The notes: generated by a model not told the origin, from the sequence alone. DNA of 64,000 nt from Candidatus Mailhella excrementigallinarum (GCA_944324075.1 CALUUZ010000002.1:310001-374000), one strand, 5' to 3'; shown: positions 26,709 to 36,251, counted from the stretch's first letter. Made by a program: numbers and translations.

Positions 26709-27982
26709 CAGTCCGTCTCCGGCCCGGCATCGGCGTTTTCCATCTCGTGCAGCAGTTCTTCATAGGCCGCGCGCAGGGAAGGGCGTTTTTCCTCCTCTGT
26801 CCGCCGGGCGTCGAGAAGGCGCTCAAACACGTCATGCGGGTCCATTTCTTCCAGCGTTTCTTCCGCTCCGTCCGCATACAGGGCCGCATCGGAGAGGACG
26901 CGGTCGCGGATGCGCAGGATGTCCAGCCGGGTATCTTTCGTCAGAGCCTCAAGCTCGTCCCGCAGAGCGGAAGAGGGGGAATCCGGGATGATTTCAAGCC
27001 AGATTTCCTCATGTTCCCGGATCATTTCGGTCACGCGGGCAAGGATGGCCTCCCGTCCGCCGCGCAGCGTCTTCAGACGGCGGAAGCGGGGTACGGGCAA
27101 AAGCCCGACGCGGGCCGGGCCGTCCGCGTCCAGTTCCGCGAAACAGACGCTTTTCTGCTGATCGGCCTCACCGAAGCCCATGGGCAGCGGCGATCCGCTG
27201 TAGCGGATGTGTTCCCGCCCGCCGACAGCCTGCGGCACATGCAGATGCCCCAGGGCGACATAGGACGCCTCCGGCGCGAAGGCCGACGCGGGCATGGCGG
27301 CCAGCGAGCCGACATAGAGATCGCGCACGCCGTCGCCGTCCATGGTCTTGCCGCCCACGGTGAAAAGATGGCCCATGATGACGAGAGGCACGCGCGTTCC
27401 CTCCGCGCGTTCAATGGCGTCACGGCGGCTTCTGGCTTCTTCCGTGACGGCGGCGTAATGGGCCAGCAGGCCCTCCCGCAGGCGCACCTCGCGATCCTGC
27501 CGGCTTTCCCCCGGGGAAGAGACGCGCAGATCCGCGTCGCGCAGAAAGGGAACGGCGCATACGACAAGTTCGGCCCGTCCTGCCGCGTCGCGCAGGGTGA
27601 TGACTTCCTCCCGCAGGGAAGGCCCGCCGGGATTTTCCATGGACGGATGGGGCAGGGCCGCGCCGACCACATGCACCCGCAGCGCCCCGAGCAGGGCGCG
27701 GGGCGCGTCGAGAAAGGAAGGGGAATCGTGATTGCCGGCCGTGATCACCACATGGCGGCAGGGAGAGTCCGCCGCGCGGCGCAGGAAGCTGTAATAAAGC
27801 TCCTGCGCGCGCACGCCGGGCGTGCCGGTGTCGAAGACATCGCCGGAAACCAGCAGGGCGTCGGGCTGCCGCTCATGCAGCACGCCTGTCAGCCAGTCGA
27901 GAAAGGCGGCAAACTCGTCATGCCTTCTGCGGCCGAAAAGCGTGCGGCCGAGATGCCAGTCGGAACTATGCAGAATTTTCAT
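26708..27982 (-). CDS. sbcD: Exonuclease SbcD (metallophosphoesterase subunit)
   Basis: 424 residues from the ATG at 27982 (MKILHSSDWHLGRTLFG). Calcineurin-type metal motifs are visible: SDWHLGR near residue 8, VSGDVFDTG near 55, GNHDS near 82 and MGHLFT and LGHLHVP further on. It supplies the nuclease active site for SbcC and usually needs Mn2+. The start overlaps the stop of the upstream YbaK-family gene by four bases (ATGA), and its own stop overlaps the sbcC start, so the three genes form one tightly coupled operon. Confidence 0.95.
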   Translation of the reverse strand: MKILHSSDWHLGRTLFGRRRHDEFAAFLDWLTGVLHERQPDALLVSGDVFDTGTPGVRAQELYYSFLRRAADSPCRHVVITAGNHDSPSFLDAPRALLGALRVHVVGAALPHPSMENPGGPSLREEVITLRDAAGRAELVVCAVPFLRDADLRVSSPGESRQDREVRLREGLLAHYAAVTEEARSRRDAIERAEGTRVPLVIMGHLFTVGGKTMDGDGVRDLYVGSLAAMPASAFAPEASYVALGHLHVPQAVGGREHIRYSGSPLPMGFGEADQQKSVCFAELDADGPARVGLLPVPRFRRLKTLRGGREAILARVTEMIREHEEIWLEIIPDSPSSALRDELEALTKDTRLDILRIRDRVLSDAALYADGAEETLEEMDPHDVFERLLDARRTEEEKRPSLRAAYEELLHEMENADAGPETD

Positions 27983-28455
27983 TCCGGGCACAGGTTGTCC
28001 TTGCACACGTCGACCCACTCGCCGCCCGTGACGCTTTCCAGTTGGGCGAGCGTCAGTTCCGCGGCATTGTTGGGCGCGCCCGCCGCCGGATAGACGGGAT
28101 CGAAGGCGCGCAGGCTGACGTCAAGGTAGACGCGGACGCCGGGCCTGAGCGCAAAGGGGCAGCAGCCGCCCATGGGGTGGCCGACGGCGCTTTCCAGTTC
28201 ATCGGGCTTGATGAATACGGCCTTTTCGCCGAAGCGTTCCTTGAACTTGCGGTTGTCCAGACGGGCGGTTCCCATGACCACGATGACAATGGGGCCGGAT
28301 CTTGTCGTCAGGCTCAGGGTCTTGGCGATGCGTCCCTCTTCGCAGCCCAGCACGGCGGCGGCCAGCGCCACCGTGGCGCTGGAGGAGGAAAATTCCCGGT
28401 AGGCCGCTTCCAGCCCCTTTTCTTTCAGAAACGCGCGGACGGCTTCAACGCTCAT
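27979..28455 (-). CDS. YbaK/EbsC-family aminoacyl-tRNA deacylase
   Basis: 158 residues, the usual length for YbaK/ProX deacylases, which clear mischarged tRNA (for example Cys- or Ala-tRNA-Pro). The conserved pattern is visible: CEEGRIAKTLSL with the functional Lys, IVIVVMGTARLDNRKFKE, and the glycine-rich VGHPMGGCCPFAL loop. It is encoded first in an operon with sbcD and sbcC; the pairing looks like simple co-transcription rather than functional linkage. The tRNA substrate cannot be told from sequence. Confidence 0.88.
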   Translation of the reverse strand: MSVEAVRAFLKEKGLEAAYREFSSSSATVALAAAVLGCEEGRIAKTLSLTTRSGPIVIVVMGTARLDNRKFKERFGEKAVFIKPDELESAVGHPMGGCCPFALRPGVRVYLDVSLRAFDPVYPAAGAPNNAAELTLAQLESVTGGEWVDVCKDNLCPE

Positions 28456-28481
28456 GTCTGCTCCCGCTCTTTCCTTGAGAA

Positions 28482-28692
28482 CGTCTTGTTATTGAAAATA
28501 TCTGCCGGCCGGAACCCCATGTTCCGGCCCGCAGGTTTCACGCCCCCATCGGAGCCTGACGCCGCAAGTCGATTGCGGCTGCTCCGATGTCGCGCCCCCG
28601 GCCGCCAGCGCGAAGCGCGTTACGGACAGGGAGCGCAGAGACGAGGCTCGCTCCGCTCGACTCCGGGGCATTTTCAAAGCGAAAATGCTCTG
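28482..28692 (+). repeat. R2 dispersed repeat, copy b (left flank of the diguanylate cyclase gene)
   Basis: About 210 bases, an almost exact inverted copy of 30012-30224. It contains two strong stem-loops: one around TGCCGGCCGGAACCCCATGT and one around CGCCGCAAGTCGATTGCGGC. It ends GCGAAAATGCTCT. A second part (GCGCGAAGCGCGTTACGG) is shared only with copy c. Confidence 0.85.
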
Positions 28693-29024
28693 GAGCATGT
28701 TGTGATTGAAACTGTCGAGCCGGGGAGAAGCATACGGAATCCGCCGCGTCGCGGCAAGGTTCCGTCTGTGCGGAGATATTCGCGCCTTTAATGGAGGATG
28801 CATTTCAACCATATGAAATTCAAGACGAATTTTTAAAAAATCATCGAAAAGACGAATGTTTCCCGGTGCGGTGTTGAAAACGGCCTGCCTGACCTTAACC
28901 TCTTCTTAACCCTGCGCCGGATAGAGCCGGGACATCCGGAACGTGCGGGCCGGCGGCGGTCCCGTACGAACGGCCCGGAAGAGGCGGAAGGGATTCCGTC
29001 TGTCACGGCATGGAGGTACGGAAT

Positions 29025-30029
29025 ATGAAAGGTATGGAATGGAAGGGGCGGCGCGTCATGTCCGCTTCGCTGCTGATGAGGGTGCTGGCTGTTCTGGCCG
29101 GAATATGGACCGTGTTCGAAATTTTTGATGTTGAGGACATGGCGCTTGATCTCAATATGCCCGAGGCCATGCTGGCTGCCGGGGCAACGACGATTTTCTG
29201 CGTGGCGGGAGCGGCGCTTGCCGGGGAAGGGCGGATTTTCCGGCTGGAAGACGGTCGGCCGGGGATTTCCCTTGCGACGCTTCGGGCGCTGACCGTGCGC
29301 CATGCGGGGGTGATCCGCCTCGGCCTGACAGTGCTGACGCTTCTGTCCGCGGTCTGGTTCACGGACGAGATATATGACTTCGAGGATATGCGGTTTGATC
29401 CGGATATTCCGGAAGCGTTTTTTGCGGCGGCTTTTCTTGTTTTCTTCCCCCGGCTTCTTTTCTGGATGCGGAACCGCGCGCCTCTCTCCGACGCCCGCTC
29501 CGACACGGAGAAATCGCTGCTGGAGGAGCTGAGGAGAAAGGCGGAAACTGACGAGCTTACAGGGCTGTACAACAAGAGCGCATTTACTGAAAAGGTGAGG
29601 AGCTTTCTGGCCGAATGGGCAAAGGATGGGGAATGCGCGCTGTTCATGATTGATATGGACAATTTTAAAAGCGTGAACGACACCTACGGACATCTGACCG
29701 GAGATTATGTGCTGGCGGAAACCGGGAAAACGCTCAGAAAACTTTTTGCGGAGCGGAAAGCCTGGCTGGGCAGAGTGGGAGGCGATGAATTCATGGTTTT
29801 CGTCTGTCAATGCCATCGCGCCGAAACGGCCGGAATTGAGGACGAGCTTCGCGCTGGGCTGAATATTCCCATTCCGGACTCGTCTGAAGTTTTTACCGGA
29901 AGTGTCGGCCTTGCCGTCTATGAGGAAGGAGACACGTTTGATTCTCTGTATGTCCGCGCGGACAGGAACCTTTATGAAGCCAAGAAGTTCGGCGGACGCC
30001 CTGCGGAAGGCAGAGCTTTTTCGCTTTGA
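29025..30029 (+). CDS. Membrane-bound diguanylate cyclase (GGDEF)
   Basis: 334 residues from the ATG at 29025, preceded by GGAGGTACGGAAT; the upstream ATG at 29010 would place the ribosome-binding site inside the gene. The N-terminal half has about four membrane segments in two similar units, each with a helix then IFDVEDMALDLNMPEAMLAA or IYDFEDMRFDPDIPEAFFAA, which looks like an internal duplication. The C-terminal domain has ELTGLYNKSAF, MIDMDNFKSVNDTYGH and the active-site GGDEF near residue 250, so c-di-GMP synthesis is expected. The inhibitory RxxD site just before GGDEF is absent. The TGA stop and final residues lie in R2 repeat sequence. Its regulator input is unknown. Confidence 0.9.
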   Translation: MKGMEWKGRRVMSASLLMRVLAVLAGIWTVFEIFDVEDMALDLNMPEAMLAAGATTIFCVAGAALAGEGRIFRLEDGRPGISLATLRALTVRHAGVIRLGLTVLTLLSAVWFTDEIYDFEDMRFDPDIPEAFFAAAFLVFFPRLLFWMRNRAPLSDARSDTEKSLLEELRRKAETDELTGLYNKSAFTEKVRSFLAEWAKDGECALFMIDMDNFKSVNDTYGHLTGDYVLAETGKTLRKLFAERKAWLGRVGGDEFMVFVCQCHRAETAGIEDELRAGLNIPIPDSSEVFTGSVGLAVYEEGDTFDSLYVRADRNLYEAKKFGGRPAEGRAFSL

Positions 30030-30224
30030 AAATGCCCCGGAGTCGAGCGGAGCGAGCCTCGTCTCTGCGCTCCCTGTCCGTAACGCGCTTCGCGCTGGCG
30101 GCCGGGGGCGCGACATCGGAGCAGCCGCAATCGACTTGCGGCGTCAGGCTCCGATGGGGGCGTGAAACCTGCGGGCCGGAACATGGAGTCCCGGCCCGCA
30201 GATACGTTCAATAGCGAAATGCTT
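30012..30224 (-). repeat. R2 dispersed repeat, copy c (right flank of the diguanylate cyclase gene)
   Basis: Inverted, near-identical copy of 28482-28692. It starts AGAGCTTTTTCGCTTTGA, which supplies the last codons and stop of the GGDEF gene, and ends AGCGAAATGCTT. Two strong stem-loops are conserved. Confidence 0.85.
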
Positions 30225-30230
30225 AAATGA

Positions 30231-30260
30231 AGCCCCCTTCCTCAGGGGAGGAAGGGGGCT
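30231..30260. terminator. Hairpin downstream of hsp20
   Basis: AGCCCCCTTCCTC pairs with GAGGAAGGGGGCT. A second hairpin, GCGTCCCG with CGGGACGC, follows at about 30262-30290. Both lie 45-75 bases past the hsp20 stop; T runs are poor, so termination strength is uncertain. Confidence 0.55.
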
Positions 30261-30305
30261 GGCGTCCCGGAGGAGGGAGCGGCCGGGACGCGCGGGAGGA
30301 GGGAT

Positions 30306-30884
30306 TTACGCCCGGGTCACCTCGATGGTGCGGGATTTGGGAGTTTCTTCCGCCTTGCGGGGGATCACCACTGTAAGCACGCCATCCTTGTGGCTTGCGC
30401 TGATGCCTTCGGCATCCGCGTCATCAGGGAGCGTCATGGCCCGCTCAAAGGAGCCGTAGGCGCGTTCCGTGACATGGAAACGGCGCTCGTCCTTTTCCTT
30501 GCCGTCAGTTTCGGGAGCTTCGGCATTTTCCCTTTTCTTTTCGCCGCGCAGGAAGAGCATGTTGTCGCGCACTTCCAGCTTGACGTCGGCGGGGTTCACA
30601 CCCGGCAGTTCGGCGGTAAGCGTGTATGCCTTGTCGTCACTGGTCAGCTCCACACGGGGGCTGATGGTGACCTCGGCGAGTGCGCGGCGCGAAGTTTCGG
30701 GCAGCATGTCGGAATAGAAGTTGTCCCACGGATCGACCAGACCGGAGAATACGCCGTTGAACAGACGGTCGATTTCGTCATGCAGTTGGGTCATGGGAGA
30801 AAAGCCGTTGGAACGGGCGGCGGGAGCGTTATGGGAACCGCCCCAGCGGGGCCAGTTGCGGGAGATGATGCGAGGGGTATTCAT
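30306..30884 (-). CDS. Small heat-shock protein, Hsp20/alpha-crystallin family
   Basis: 192 residues. The N-terminal 60 are variable (Trp/Phe-rich, LHDEIDRLFNGVFSGL). The alpha-crystallin domain runs from about 75 to 180 with SPRVELTSDDKAYTLTAELPGVNPADVKLEV and the closing HKDGVLTVVIPRKAEE. It acts as an ATP-independent holdase for unfolding proteins. GGAGGAAATATAT precedes the ATG. Expression is likely stress-induced; inverted repeats overlap the promoter candidate upstream. It stands alone. Confidence 0.93.
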   Translation of the reverse strand: MNTPRIISRNWPRWGGSHNAPAARSNGFSPMTQLHDEIDRLFNGVFSGLVDPWDNFYSDMLPETSRRALAEVTISPRVELTSDDKAYTLTAELPGVNPADVKLEVRDNMLFLRGEKKRENAEAPETDGKEKDERRFHVTERAYGSFERAMTLPDDADAEGISASHKDGVLTVVIPRKAEETPKSRTIEVTRA

Positions 30885-30920
30885 ATATATTTCCTCCTGT
30901 GTGGAAATCTTTTGTAGCCT

Positions 30921-30949
30921 ATAAGTAATACAGGATTTTTATGAGTCAA
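30921..30949 (-). promoter_or_regulatory. Candidate sigma-70-type promoter of hsp20
   Basis: On the minus strand TTGACT (30949-30944) is followed after 17 bases by ACTTAT (30926-30921), giving a fair -35/-10 pair. No CIRCE element was seen. Confidence 0.4.
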
Positions 30950-30975
30950 CATATTGTTGAAAAAAATAATTCAAC
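30947..30975. promoter_or_regulatory. Operator-like inverted repeats upstream of hsp20
   Basis: CAACATATTGTTG is a palindrome overlapping the -35 candidate. It joins GTTGAA-N8-TTCAAC at 30956-30975. The arrangement suggests a repressor site controlling hsp20; the binding protein is unknown. Confidence 0.45.
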
Positions 30976-31092
30976 GCTCTGTTCAAACGGCAGAGCCGGG
31001 AGTATCCCTGACTGCCGGAGGCATGCCGCGCAGCGGCGTATGAAGCACCCTCCCCGCATGTTGATGCGGCGCTGCCCCTGTTTCCTCCGCGG

Positions 31093-34000
31093 CTATGTTG
31101 CTCCGTTCTTTTCCTGAGCGGGATTCTGCCGTTCCCCGCGGCACTCTGCCGGAGGCTCCAGATCGTCCAGCAGGTGTCGCGCAGCCGCACGCGTCCGGGG
31201 CACGTCAAAGTCTTCCACTGCGCTGCTCAGCTCATCCATGTGCCTGTGCCGGCAGGTTCCGCCCAGCAGTCGTTCCAGTTCTTCCATATCATTCATGATC
31301 ACACCCCAGTCCATCTCCAGATTGTCCAGGATTTCCCGGACAAGCGTGCGGACGTGCGCGGCCGGAACGGGAAGCCGGGCGTCAGCCTCCGGGCCGGCAG
31401 GGGGCGATGCGGCTTCACCGGCGGAAGGCCCGGTCAGGTATTCTTCCACGGCGCGCAGGCTCTCATGCAGGCAGGCGGTAAAGGCCGCCCCCATGGTGTC
31501 GTCCAGCGCGCCCGCCTTCAGCTCCTTCTCCACTTCGGCTGAAATGCTGGAAAAGTCGGCGAGTCCAAGGCTGGCTGATATGCTCTTGACGGTATGGGCC
31601 AGGCGGATGGCGAGTTCCGTGTCGCCTCGCCGCAGGGCGGTATTGATATCCTTGTCCGTTTCCGGGTAGGATTCGATGAATCTGCGCAGCAGCTTGAGGT
31701 ACAGGGATCTGTTCCCTCCCACATTGTCCAGTCCTGTCGCGGGAATGAGCGTGCCGGAGGTTCTGCGCCCCGAGTCAATGGCCTGCATGACGGAGGAGAT
31801 CAGATCAGAGCCCCGTCTGTCAAACGATATGCCGTGCTGCCCGTCATGAGCGGAAGCGTTCGCTCCCACGCCGAGCCAATGGCGCAGGACGGCATTCAGG
31901 CGCTCCGGCTCCAGCGGCTTGAGCATATGATCATTCATGCCGGCGGCGAAACACTGGCGCTTGTCTTCTTCCTGTCCCTGCGCCGTCATGGCGATGATGG
32001 GCAGAGCGGAAAGTCCGTAGCCCATGCCGCGAATGCGCGAAGCGGCTTCCAGCCCGTCCATGACCGGCATCTGGACATCCATGAACACCAGGGCATACTT
32101 CCCCGGCCCTCCGTCCCGAACCTTGTCCACGGCTTCCAGACCGTTGTGCGCAACATCAATGTCCATACCCTGATCGTCAAGCAGAGCCAGAGCGATTTCC
32201 TGATTTATTTCATTGTCTTCCACCAGAAGAATACGCAGGGGGGCCGATGCGTCCCTTTGTCCCTTGCGCAGCAGAAGGGGAGCGAGAGCGCCATGCAGGG
32301 CGGGCAGCAGAACGGGTTTGGCAAGGCAGGCGGCAATCCCCGCCCGGGCAAGGGCTTCCCCGTCCGGCCTGCCGGACGGGCCGGCCAGCAGCAGCGCTGG
32401 GGGCATGGCGGGGGCAGGCGTCATATCCGCCGCGCGGCAGATACATTCCAGTCCGTCCATCCCGGGCATGATCCAGTCCGCCACGAACAGATCGGGAGCC
32501 TCGCCCGCTGCGGCGAAACGGCGCATGGCCTCCAGGGCTTCGTCGCCGGACGAAGCGGTTGTCACGCCGAAACCGAGAAATTCGAGCATTTCACGCAGGA
32601 CGGCAAGGGATGAGGCGTTGTCGTCCGCCACAAGCGCGCGGACGGTTCCGGAACCGCACAGAGGCCGGAGCGGTGCGGAGATGCTGTCACTTCGCTTCAG
32701 GCTCAGTACAAAGAAAGCGGTGGTTCCTCTGCCCGGAACGCTTTCGACGTTCAGCTCGCCGCCCATGAAGCGGCAGAGGCGCTGTGCGAGGGGCAGCCCC
32801 AGGCCCAGCCCTCCGTGAGCGCGCGTGTTCGAGCCGTCGCCCTGGCCGAAGGGCTGGAGACTGCGGGCGAGGGTCTCCGGAGACATGCCGGAGCCCGTAT
32901 CGCGAACCTCAAAGCGGATGAGCGCGTCATTCTGGTGTTCGGCAAGACTCGTTTCCAGACGCGCCTCGACGACGACCTCTCCCGTCTCGGTGAACCTGAC
33001 GGCGTTATCCGCCAGAGCGTGCAGGATCTGGGCGATGCGCGCGGGATCTCCCTCCAGTGTTTCCGGAATGAGCGGATCCACGCGGATCACGAATTCCAGG
33101 TTCCTTTTTTCCGCCTTGGGTGCGTTGGCGGAACACAGTCCCTCCATCAGGGAAGACAGGCGGAAGGTGTGTTCTTCCAGTTCAAGGGCGTCCCGCGTCA
33201 GGGAAGAAAAATCCAGCAGTTGATTGATCATGTCGAGCAGCGTCTGCACTCCCTGCTGAAGCTTGTCGATATAGCCGCGCTGCTGTTCGGTCATGGCTGT
33301 CTGGGAAAAAAGATAGCTCATGCCCATGACGGCGTTGAGGGGAGTGCGCATTTCATGGTTCAGACGAGCCAGAAATTCGCTCTGGAACGCTTCCGTCAGA
33401 ATGGCCGGACCGTCATCGGCTCCCGGCGCGGACGAGGAAGCCCCTTCAGGGATGCCGTTCCGCGCCGTTCCGGACATATCCGCGCCGGGTGGTGACGCCT
33501 TCGCGTCCCTTTCGCGGGATGCGCGCGCCCAGGCAAGGAATACCGCGCCCGGCAGGGCGATCAGAAAGACGGTTCCGACCGCCGCGGCCGGCATGAACGG
33601 AAGCCGCGCCGCGGATTCCGGCCGCGCGGTCAGAATCAGCCGGTTTGTGCCGGCAAGGGCCGCGTAACGCCCTCTCCAGCTTTCCCCCTTCCATTCGTAT
33701 CGGAAAGGGCCTTCTCCGGACTCTCTCATCTCCCGGAGGGAAGGAAGAAATATGGCTTCATCCGGGCGGGGAGAATCGCCTGCCGCCATCAGCACGCTGT
33801 CATCCCCGTTCAGGATGAGAATGACAGAACCGCCTGTCCGGCTGCCCGCTTCGGTTCCCGCCGGAGCGGAATAGGGGCCGGCCGTATCCTCCGGAAAAGC
33901 CGGGGGAATGTGCCCTTCATGGCCTGAGGGAGGAAGGAGTTCCCCAAGCAGGGACGCCAGACTGTCTGCAAGAAGCCGCTGTTCCCTGTCCAGAAGCTCT

Positions 34001-34170
34001 CCGGCCGCATCATGGCGTTCCCTGCCGATCAGGACAAGCCAGATCAGGGCAGGGACGGCAAGGCATACTCCGGCCAGCCGGAAAAATTTTTTCTTCCGTC
34101 TCGTTGACAAAGCTTCCCCGCTTTTTTCAGTCCTGTCTCGGGCGCGCGGGCGCCGGAAAACGGCCGTCAT
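31093..34170 (-). CDS. Hybrid sensor histidine kinase with two receivers and Hpt (BarA/TorS-like)
   Basis: About 1025 residues from the ATG at 34170; the ribosome-binding site is weak, so a slightly later start is possible. Two membrane helices (near residues 25-42 and 185-210) enclose a periplasmic sensory loop. The HisKA site is LNHEMRTPLN near 270, followed by a HATPase with DTGSGMSPET and GLGLPLAQRL. Receiver 1 has ADWIMPGMDG near 560 and receiver 2 MDVQMPVMDG near 695. The C-terminal Hpt has LAHTVKS near 858. This is a full phosphorelay protein, but no output response regulator is encoded nearby. Signal unknown. Confidence 0.92.
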   Translation of the reverse strand: MTAVFRRPRARDRTEKSGEALSTRRKKKFFRLAGVCLAVPALIWLVLIGRERHDAAGELLDREQRLLADSLASLLGELLPPSGHEGHIPPAFPEDTAGPYSAPAGTEAGSRTGGSVILILNGDDSVLMAAGDSPRPDEAIFLPSLREMRESGEGPFRYEWKGESWRGRYAALAGTNRLILTARPESAARLPFMPAAAVGTVFLIALPGAVFLAWARASRERDAKASPPGADMSGTARNGIPEGASSSAPGADDGPAILTEAFQSEFLARLNHEMRTPLNAVMGMSYLFSQTAMTEQQRGYIDKLQQGVQTLLDMINQLLDFSSLTRDALELEEHTFRLSSLMEGLCSANAPKAEKRNLEFVIRVDPLIPETLEGDPARIAQILHALADNAVRFTETGEVVVEARLETSLAEHQNDALIRFEVRDTGSGMSPETLARSLQPFGQGDGSNTRAHGGLGLGLPLAQRLCRFMGGELNVESVPGRGTTAFFVLSLKRSDSISAPLRPLCGSGTVRALVADDNASSLAVLREMLEFLGFGVTTASSGDEALEAMRRFAAAGEAPDLFVADWIMPGMDGLECICRAADMTPAPAMPPALLLAGPSGRPDGEALARAGIAACLAKPVLLPALHGALAPLLLRKGQRDASAPLRILLVEDNEINQEIALALLDDQGMDIDVAHNGLEAVDKVRDGGPGKYALVFMDVQMPVMDGLEAASRIRGMGYGLSALPIIAMTAQGQEEDKRQCFAAGMNDHMLKPLEPERLNAVLRHWLGVGANASAHDGQHGISFDRRGSDLISSVMQAIDSGRRTSGTLIPATGLDNVGGNRSLYLKLLRRFIESYPETDKDINTALRRGDTELAIRLAHTVKSISASLGLADFSSISAEVEKELKAGALDDTMGAAFTACLHESLRAVEEYLTGPSAGEAASPPAGPEADARLPVPAAHVRTLVREILDNLEMDWGVIMNDMEELERLLGGTCRHRHMDELSSAVEDFDVPRTRAAARHLLDDLEPPAECRGERQNPAQEKNGAT

Positions 34171-34327
34171 GATACTTTGAAAAACAGTAGGGGGTTTTCC
34201 GCACTTAATCAATGAGGGTCGGCCGCGCGCCGCGGACGGACGAGAGAGGCGGCCGCAGGAGCTTGCCAAGCGCCCCTCTGCTGGAATAATCTGCATGGGT
34301 TCGCGTCACCCCCTGCAAGGAACAGAC

Positions 34328-34927
34328 ATGTCATCCCCTTCTTCTCTTCCACGCCCGGTTGTATCCGGGGAGCCTTCCATCGCCGGAATCCGGCAGAGCA
34401 AAAATTCTCCCTTCGCTCCGGATTTAAGTCGTATCCGGGAGATTTCCGCCCCGCGCAAGGCATCCATCCGCGATGTGAACGGCATGTCCGCCCTGATCAA
34501 CGAGTTTGCCGCGCGGGGGATCATGCTGGCGCGGGGGCCTCTGTATCTGTATCAGAGCATTCAGGACTACCGGGTGATGACCATGCCTGCCTCGGACGGC
34601 ACCGAGCGGGTGGTTGCCTGCGGCGGCCTGCATGTACTGTGGGAGGATCTGGCGGAGGTGCGTTCCGTGGCGGTGCATCCCGCCCTGCAGAAAAGCGGAC
34701 TGGGCCGGGCCATGGTGGAGGCTCTGCTGGATGACGCCAGACGGCTGGAAGTGCGGCGGGCCTTTACGTTCACGCTGGCCGAAGGATTTTTCCGGAGTCT
34801 GGATTTTGCGGTTATTCCGCGCGATCAGTTGCCGCCCGTGGTCTGGGCGGAATGCAGCAAGTGCCCGAAATATTACAAATGCGATGAAGTAGGCATGATC
34901 CGCCCTCTTCTTTCCCCTTCCGAATGA
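34328..34927 (+). CDS. N-acetyltransferase, ArgA-like (arginine pathway)
   Basis: 199 residues from the ATG at 34328, preceded by AAGGAACAGAC. The GNAT acetyl-CoA site is RSVAVHPALQKSGLGRAMVEALL near residue 115. The C-terminus has a cysteine motif CSKCPKYYKCDE found in single-domain N-acetylglutamate synthases. It should acetylate glutamate (or a related amine) with acetyl-CoA, the first step of ornithine synthesis. It is followed 15 bases later by argF, which supports the arginine assignment. Residues 1-50 are unusual and low in structure. Dedicated glutamate specificity is inferred, not shown. Confidence 0.78.
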   Translation: MSSPSSLPRPVVSGEPSIAGIRQSKNSPFAPDLSRIREISAPRKASIRDVNGMSALINEFAARGIMLARGPLYLYQSIQDYRVMTMPASDGTERVVACGGLHVLWEDLAEVRSVAVHPALQKSGLGRAMVEALLDDARRLEVRRAFTFTLAEGFFRSLDFAVIPRDQLPPVVWAECSKCPKYYKCDEVGMIRPLLSPSE

Positions 34928-34942
34928 GCGCGAGGAGTTTTC

Positions 34943-35962
34943 ATGATCCAGCTGACCGGTCGGCATTTTCTGAAAATTGCGGATTACAGCCCTGAAGAGC
35001 TTGACTTTCTGCTTGAACTGGCGGCACGCCTCAAGGCGGCCCGCAGGAACGGCACGGAACCCCGTCTCCTGGAAGGACGGCGCATCGCCCTGATTTTCGA
35101 GAAGGATTCCACCCGTACCCGCTGTTCCTTTGAAACGGCGGCCTATGATCAGGGTGCGCACTGCACGCTGCTCGGGGCCGGTTCGCAAATCGGAAAGAAG
35201 GAGTCCATGGCGGATACGGCCCGCGTGCTTTCCCGCATGTTTGACGGCATCGAATACCGGGGGCACGGGCAGAATGTGGTGGAGGAACTGGCTCGTCATT
35301 CCTCCGTGCCGGTGTGGAACGGTCTGACCAACGAGGCGCATCCCACTCAGATTCTGGCCGATTTTCTCACCATGCGGGAACACTGCTCCAGGCCTCTTTC
35401 CGAAATGACCTTCGCCTATCTTGGCGACGCCCGCTACAATATGGGCAATTCCCTGATGATGGGCGCGGCGAAAATGGGCATGAAGTTCCGTTCCATCGCT
35501 CCCGCGGCGCTTCAGACCTCGGAGACGGTGCGGAACATGGCGCGGGAGGTTGCCGCCGCCACAGGCGCGGAGATCATCTGTACCGATAATGTGGCGGAAG
35601 GCGTGAAGGGCTGCGATTTCCTGTATACCGATGTATGGGTATCCATGGGGGAACCCGATGAGGTATGGAAAGAGCGCATTGATCTGCTTCTGCCCTATCA
35701 GGTCAACGCGCGCGTCATGGAACTGACGGGTAATCCGGACTGCAGGTTCCTGCATTGTCTGCCCGCCTTCCATAACCGCGAGACAAGCGTGGGCGAAAGC
35801 ATCTATCGGAAGTTCGGGCTTGACGCTCTGGAAGTGACGGAGGATGTGTTCGAGTCCCCCGCGTCCGTGGTATTCGATGAGGCGGAAAACAGGATGCATA
35901 CCATCAAGGCCGTCATGGTCGCCACCATCGGCCGGATTCCTCCTGTGTTCATGGAGGATTGA
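34943..35962 (+). CDS. argF: Ornithine carbamoyltransferase
   Basis: 339 residues. The carbamoyl-phosphate site [13 protein letters not shown] lies near residue 53, the [20 protein letters not shown] motif near 130, and the ornithine-binding HCLPAFHN near 272. These identify it as OTC rather than aspartate carbamoyltransferase. It makes citrulline from ornithine and carbamoyl phosphate. GAGGAG precedes the ATG. It is 15 bases after the acetyltransferase, so the two are likely co-transcribed. It ends before a 289-base gap containing a G+C hairpin. Confidence 0.95.
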   Translation: MIQLTGRHFLKIADYSPEELDFLLELAARLKAARRNGTEPRLLEGRRIALIFEKDSTRTRCSFETAAYDQGAHCTLLGAGSQIGKKESMADTARVLSRMFDGIEYRGHGQNVVEELARHSSVPVWNGLTNEAHPTQILADFLTMREHCSRPLSEMTFAYLGDARYNMGNSLMMGAAKMGMKFRSIAPAALQTSETVRNMAREVAAATGAEIICTDNVAEGVKGCDFLYTDVWVSMGEPDEVWKERIDLLLPYQVNARVMELTGNPDCRFLHCLPAFHNRETSVGESIYRKFGLDALEVTEDVFESPASVVFDEAENRMHTIKAVMVATIGRIPPVFMED

Positions 35963-36002
35963 ATTTCGTGGGGCATCCCGATATTCCGGCATGTCCGGAA
36001 CG

Positions 36003-36034
36003 GGCGCGGCGGAGGAAGTATTTTTCGCCGCGCC
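36003..36034 (+). terminator. Possible terminator after argF
   Basis: GGCGCGGCG pairs with CGCCGCGCC. The T tract lies in the loop rather than after the stem, so this is weak. Confidence 0.35.
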
Positions 36035-36251
36035 TTCGCGGTTAATTGCAGAGCGGCAGTACACGCTTTGACAGTACAAAAAAATAATTTGACTGCGCCC
36101 TTTTTTTATTCGAGAAAAAACCGATTTTAATGATTGCACTTAATGTAATGGGAAATATTCCCGGAATGGAACATGCCAGAGCCGTGAAGTGTGACAGGTG
36201 TATGAGCGTCATGTTGGCAGGTATTATTGTGAGAGAATTCAAGGAGTGCAT

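Noticed and set aside
28482..30224. The R2-bracketed GGDEF gene as a composite transposon
   Set aside because: No transposase is encoded and R2 also occurs singly, so this is only noted as an arrangement worth testing.
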